A DNA stretch of 64,000 bases. Source: Rhodococcus sp. WMMA185. GTDB taxonomy: Bacteria > Actinomycetota > Actinomycetes > Mycobacteriales > Mycobacteriaceae. Shown one piece after another: positions 61,525-64,000 of this stretch. The number at the start of each line of letters is the position of its first letter. Within the stretch, counting starts at the first letter, position 1. Under the pieces are notes generated by a model. That model ran no database searches. It saw nothing but the letters and a program-made list of their open reading frames with translations, and had not been told where the DNA came from. The position numbers were made by a program, and so were the translations under genes. Where the stretch lies: contig NZ_CP017014.1 of assembly GCF_001767395.1 (NCBI RefSeq), positions 62,001 through 126,000 of the forward strand, given 5' to 3'.

Positions 61525-62316
61525 GTGGCCATCGACAACGACATCTATAACCGTGTGGGCGAAACGTGGTGGGATGAAGACAACCCGCTGAACCTGCTAC
61601 ACGGAAGCATGACGCCGGGGCGATTCGCGTATTTCCAGAAGATCCTCGGCGAACGGGTCGGCCGCGATTTCACAGGCCCTGATTTCACACCACTGCGGGC
61701 CCTCGACATCGGTTCAGGTGGTGGCTTTCTCGCGGAACAGTTCGCTCGCATCGGGTTTCAGGTGGTCGGTGTCGATCCGTCGCCGGTATCGGTTGATGCG
61801 GCGCGCCGCCACGCCGCCGCTTCGGCACTCGAAATCGAGTATCGGATCGGTGTGGGCGAACGATTGCCGGTCCCGGATGCCACGTTCGACGTGGCGTACT
61901 GCTGCGACGTCCTCGAGCACGTGTCGGATCTCGATGCTGTAATCGCCGAGACAGCGCGCGTACTCGAACCCGGCGGGCTCTACCTGTTCGACACCATCAA
62001 TCGCACCCGCACGAGCAAGCTCATCGCGATCAAGATTCTTCAGGAGTGGCGGCTGACCAGGGTGTTCGACACTCCTATCCACGAGTGGTCGATGTTCATC
62101 ACGCCTGCGGAACTGGTTCGGGTCACCGAACGCCACGGCCTTTCGGTAGGCGAGATCGTCGGACTCGGGCCGCGGGCGAAGAACCCACTCCGACTGCTCG
62201 ACTTCGTACGGGTAGGCGGCAGCAGTCTCAGCTACGGAGAGTTGAGCCGACGACTCGACTTCGGGCAGATCAGGAGTACGGCCAACTCGTACATGGGGTA
62301 CGCGGTCAAGCGGTAG
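61525..62316 (+). CDS. UbiG-like SAM-dependent O-methyltransferase
   Basis: This 263-residue methyltransferase resembles 3-demethylubiquinone O-methyltransferase. It has ETWWDEDNPLNLLHGSMTPG at the N-terminus, motif I ALDIGSGGGFLAEQFA, the acidic VVGVDPSP, AYCCDVLEHVSDL and the later GLYLFDTINRTRTSKL. Since actinobacteria lack ubiquinone, it probably methylates another quinone-like or phenolic compound. GTG 61525 has GAGG 8 bases upstream and is preferred to GTG 61516. Confidence 0.87.
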   Translation: MAIDNDIYNRVGETWWDEDNPLNLLHGSMTPGRFAYFQKILGERVGRDFTGPDFTPLRALDIGSGGGFLAEQFARIGFQVVGVDPSPVSVDAARRHAAASALEIEYRIGVGERLPVPDATFDVAYCCDVLEHVSDLDAVIAETARVLEPGGLYLFDTINRTRTSKLIAIKILQEWRLTRVFDTPIHEWSMFITPAELVRVTERHGLSVGEIVGLGPRAKNPLRLLDFVRVGGSSLSYGELSRRLDFGQIRSTANSYMGYAVKR

Positions 62317-62337
62317 GGCTGGACTCCACATAAGTGA

Positions 62338-62372
62338 AGCGGGCGACCCAACCGAAGGCTGGGTGGCCCGCT
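62338..62372. terminator. Hairpin between convergent methyltransferase and fadB2
   Basis: AGCGGGC-G-ACCCA (62338-62350) pairs with TGGGT-G-GCCCGCT (62360-62372), a 13-position arm with one G-G mismatch and a 9-base loop. It lies between two convergent genes and probably serves both. Confidence 0.75.
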
Positions 62373-62411
62373 CCACCTCTTACGGCGTCATCGCGTAGCA
62401 GCGACACTGGA

Positions 62412-63260
62412 TCAGCTGTAGTCGTAGAAACCCTTGCCGCTCTTCTTTCCGAGGTGTCCAGCGTCCACCTTGCGCTTGAGTAGCGTCGGGGGAGCATAGT
62501 GCGGTTCGGCGAACTCCGCGTACAACGACTCCGCCGCGGCGAGGGTGATGTCGAGACCGACCGTGTCGATCAACGTCAGCGGACCCATCGGGTACCCGCA
62601 GCCGCCCTTCATGGCCTCGTCGATGTCCTCGGCGGTTGCGTAGCCGGACTCGAGCATCCGAACGGCGGACGTGAGGTACGGAATCAGCAGGGCGTTGACG
62701 ATGAAGCCCGCACGATCGCCCGCGCGAACGGTTTTCTTGCCGAGCGTGTTCTTCGCGTAATCGGTGACCGCGGCAACGGTCTCCTCGGATGTGACGAGGC
62801 TGACCACGATCTCCACCAGCGGCATGACCGGCACCGGGTTGAAGAAGTGAACACCGACGACCTGCTCGGGACGCTGCGTGGCGTTGGCCATCTTGATCAG
62901 CGGGATGGATGACGTGTTGGACGCCAAGATGCCGGAGGGTTTGACGATCTTGTCGAGCTTCTGGAAGAGATCGACCTTGAGCGACTCGATCTCGGGTGCT
63001 GCCTCGATCACGAGGTCGCGGTCCGCGAACTCCTCGATGTCGAGGGTGACTCGCACCCGGGCGAGTGCCTCGTTCGCATCGGCCTGTTCGAGTTTTCCGG
63101 CTTTGACCGCGCGAGCCAGGGACTTCTCGATCCGCGCCTGCGCCGCCTCGGCGAACTCCTGCTTGGTCTCGAGGACGAGGACTGCACTCCCGGCCTTGAT
63201 ACATACCTCGGCGATGCCGGCACCCATGGTGCCGCCGCCGATCACACCTACTAGCTTCAC
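62412..63260 (-). CDS. fadB2: 3-hydroxybutyryl-CoA dehydrogenase
   Basis: This 282-residue NAD(P)-dependent enzyme interconverts 3-hydroxyacyl-CoA and acetoacetyl-CoA. The Rossmann motif GVIGGGTMGAGIAEV lies at the N-terminus. The active-site signature VGVHFFNPVPVMPLVEIV carries the catalytic His; VIEAAPEIE and ASNTSSI are also present. The C-terminal helical domain (GGCGYPMGPLTLIDTVGLD) is typical. AAGGAGAATC precedes GTG 63260. A FadE gene lies 41 bases upstream on the same strand, so both probably form a fatty-acid oxidation unit. Confidence 0.94.
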   Translation of the reverse strand: MKLVGVIGGGTMGAGIAEVCIKAGSAVLVLETKQEFAEAAQARIEKSLARAVKAGKLEQADANEALARVRVTLDIEEFADRDLVIEAAPEIESLKVDLFQKLDKIVKPSGILASNTSSIPLIKMANATQRPEQVVGVHFFNPVPVMPLVEIVVSLVTSEETVAAVTDYAKNTLGKKTVRAGDRAGFIVNALLIPYLTSAVRMLESGYATAEDIDEAMKGGCGYPMGPLTLIDTVGLDITLAAAESLYAEFAEPHYAPPTLLKRKVDAGHLGKKSGKGFYDYS

Positions 63261-63301
63261 GATTCTCCTTCTATGAGCGACTGCCGGATGTACGGTGTCG
63301 C

Positions 63302-64000
63302 TTACTTCAAAAGCGCGCGCGACATGACGACGCGCTGAATCTGGTTGGTACCTTCGTAGATCTGGGTGATCTTGGCGTCCCGCATCATGCGTTCCACGGG
63401 GAAGTCGGTGGTGTAGCCCGCGCCGCCGAACAACTGCACGGCGTCGGTGGTGACCTCCATCGCGACATCGGATGCGAAGCACTTGGCGGCGGCAGAAATG
63501 AACCCGAGGTTCTTCTCGCCACGCTCCGCGCGAGCAGCGGAGGTGTAGACCATCAGGCGTGCGGCCTCGACCTTCATCGCCATGTCGGCGAGCATGAACT
63601 GCACGGACTGGAAGTCGCTGATGGACTTGCCGAACTGCTTGCGATCCTTGGTGTAGGCGAGGGCCGCGTCGAGCGCACCCTGAGCGAGACCGACTGCCTG
63701 CGCACCGATGGTGGGCCGCGTGTGGTCGAGAGTCTGGAGTGCGGTCTTGAAACCGGTGCCGGGCTCACCGATGATGCGGTCACCGGGGATCTTGCAGTTC
63801 TCGAAGTAGAGTTCGGCGGTCGGCGAGCCCTTGATGCCGAGCTTCTTCTCCTTCGGCCCCACGACGAACCCCTCGTCGTCCTTGTGGACCATGAATGCCG
63901 AGATACCGTTGGCCCCCTTGTCGGGGTCGGTCACCGCCATGACGGTGTACCAGCTGGACTTGCCGCCGTTGGTGATCCAGCACTTGGAGCCGTTGAGGAT
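63302..64000 (-). CDS. Acyl-CoA dehydrogenase, C-terminal part (5' end beyond window)
   Basis: The visible 232 residues are the C-terminal two-thirds of a FadE enzyme, starting in the FAD/substrate loop ([15 protein letters not shown]). Motifs are [52 protein letters not shown] and the catalytic [10 protein letters not shown]. This is the short/medium-chain type, with Glu in YEGT. It continues past 64000. It lies upstream of fadB2 in the same direction, suggesting a joint role in beta-oxidation. Confidence 0.94.
   Translation of the reverse strand: MLNGSKCWITNGGKSSWYTVMAVTDPDKGANGISAFMVHKDDEGFVVGPKEKKLGIKGSPTAELYFENCKIPGDRIIGEPGTGFKTALQTLDHTRPTIGAQAVGLAQGALDAALAYTKDRKQFGKSISDFQSVQFMLADMAMKVEAARLMVYTSAARAERGEKNLGFISAAAKCFASDVAMEVTTDAVQLFGGAGYTTDFPVERMMRDAKITQIYEGTNQIQRVVMSRALLK

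Noticed and set aside
1-64000. CRISPR arrays, insertion sequences, prophage or plasmid origins
   Set aside because: No regularly spaced repeats, transposase, integrase, phage structural or replication-initiation genes were seen in any frame.

Overview
The window is GC-rich, densely coded actinobacterial chromosome. Mycolata-type features (an MmpL/RND exporter, a KstR-type operator, FadB2 and FadE genes, F420/PPOX and diiron-oxygenase families, GTG and TTG starts) point to Rhodococcus, probably of the R. erythropolis/qingshengii type. That placement is an inference from gene content and protein style, not from a database search. No transposase, integrase, phage gene, CRISPR array or rRNA was seen. 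The content looks like ordinary chromosome rich in catabolic functions.

Layout. 1-4625: gluconate/Entner-Doudoroff cluster (end of KDPG aldolase, sugar MFS porter, FadR-type regulator, GntP permease, gluconokinase). 4628-10000: minus-strand genes for an MFS exporter, a monoacylglycerol-lipase-like hydrolase, a PYROXD2-like FAD enzyme, the initiator tRNA with its terminator, and a LON-domain/DUF309 pair. 10146-14374: an MFS carrier and a phosphonoacetate module (PhnA hydrolase plus OPA-type transporter). 14636-22596: exported NHL-repeat protein, then an acyl-CoA dehydrogenase/SDR/phosphotransferase region bounded by two TetR regulators, with a double TAAGC-N4-GCTTA operator. 22709-25826: tight DNA-alkylation-repair operon (Ogt, ECF sigma factor, second Ogt-like protein, AlkB, AlkA). 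25823-29986: MmpL exporter, small PolA-like polymerase and a short ORF. 30136-34817: homogentisate operon (MarR regulator, HmgA, unknown protein, FahA, ECHDC3-like protein).

34941-41075: tandem 30-bp leader repeats before a duplicated-domain protein, a glutaryl-CoA-dehydrogenase-like enzyme, an AtsA-size arylsulfatase, and two paralogous exported glycine-zipper proteins. 41255-45918: methyltransferase, second AlkA-like glycosylase, RNase HI, amidohydrolase and a divergent ArsI/ArsR pair. 46070-54533: secreted lipase, GntR-ABC-small membrane protein operon, PPOX protein, an HsaA-like monooxygenase behind a perfect KstR box, gamma carbonic anhydrase, AurF-like diiron enzyme, exported serine protease and a GNAT. 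54572-64000: IlvD, MFS, alkyl-DHAP-synthase-like oxidase coupled to a diacylglycerol kinase, S4 protein, exported protein, methyltransferase, FadB2 and a FadE running off the right edge.

The most coherent functional units are the gluconate cluster, the homogentisate operon and the alkylation-repair operon. The last is the best candidate for a little-described regulatory system, because a sigma factor gene is translationally coupled to two alkyltransferase genes and to the downstream repair enzymes. No gap longer than about 300 bases lacks a gene. The larger gaps hold promoters, operators or hairpin terminators, or nothing recognisable (20664-20945, 40264-40472, 52065-52290).
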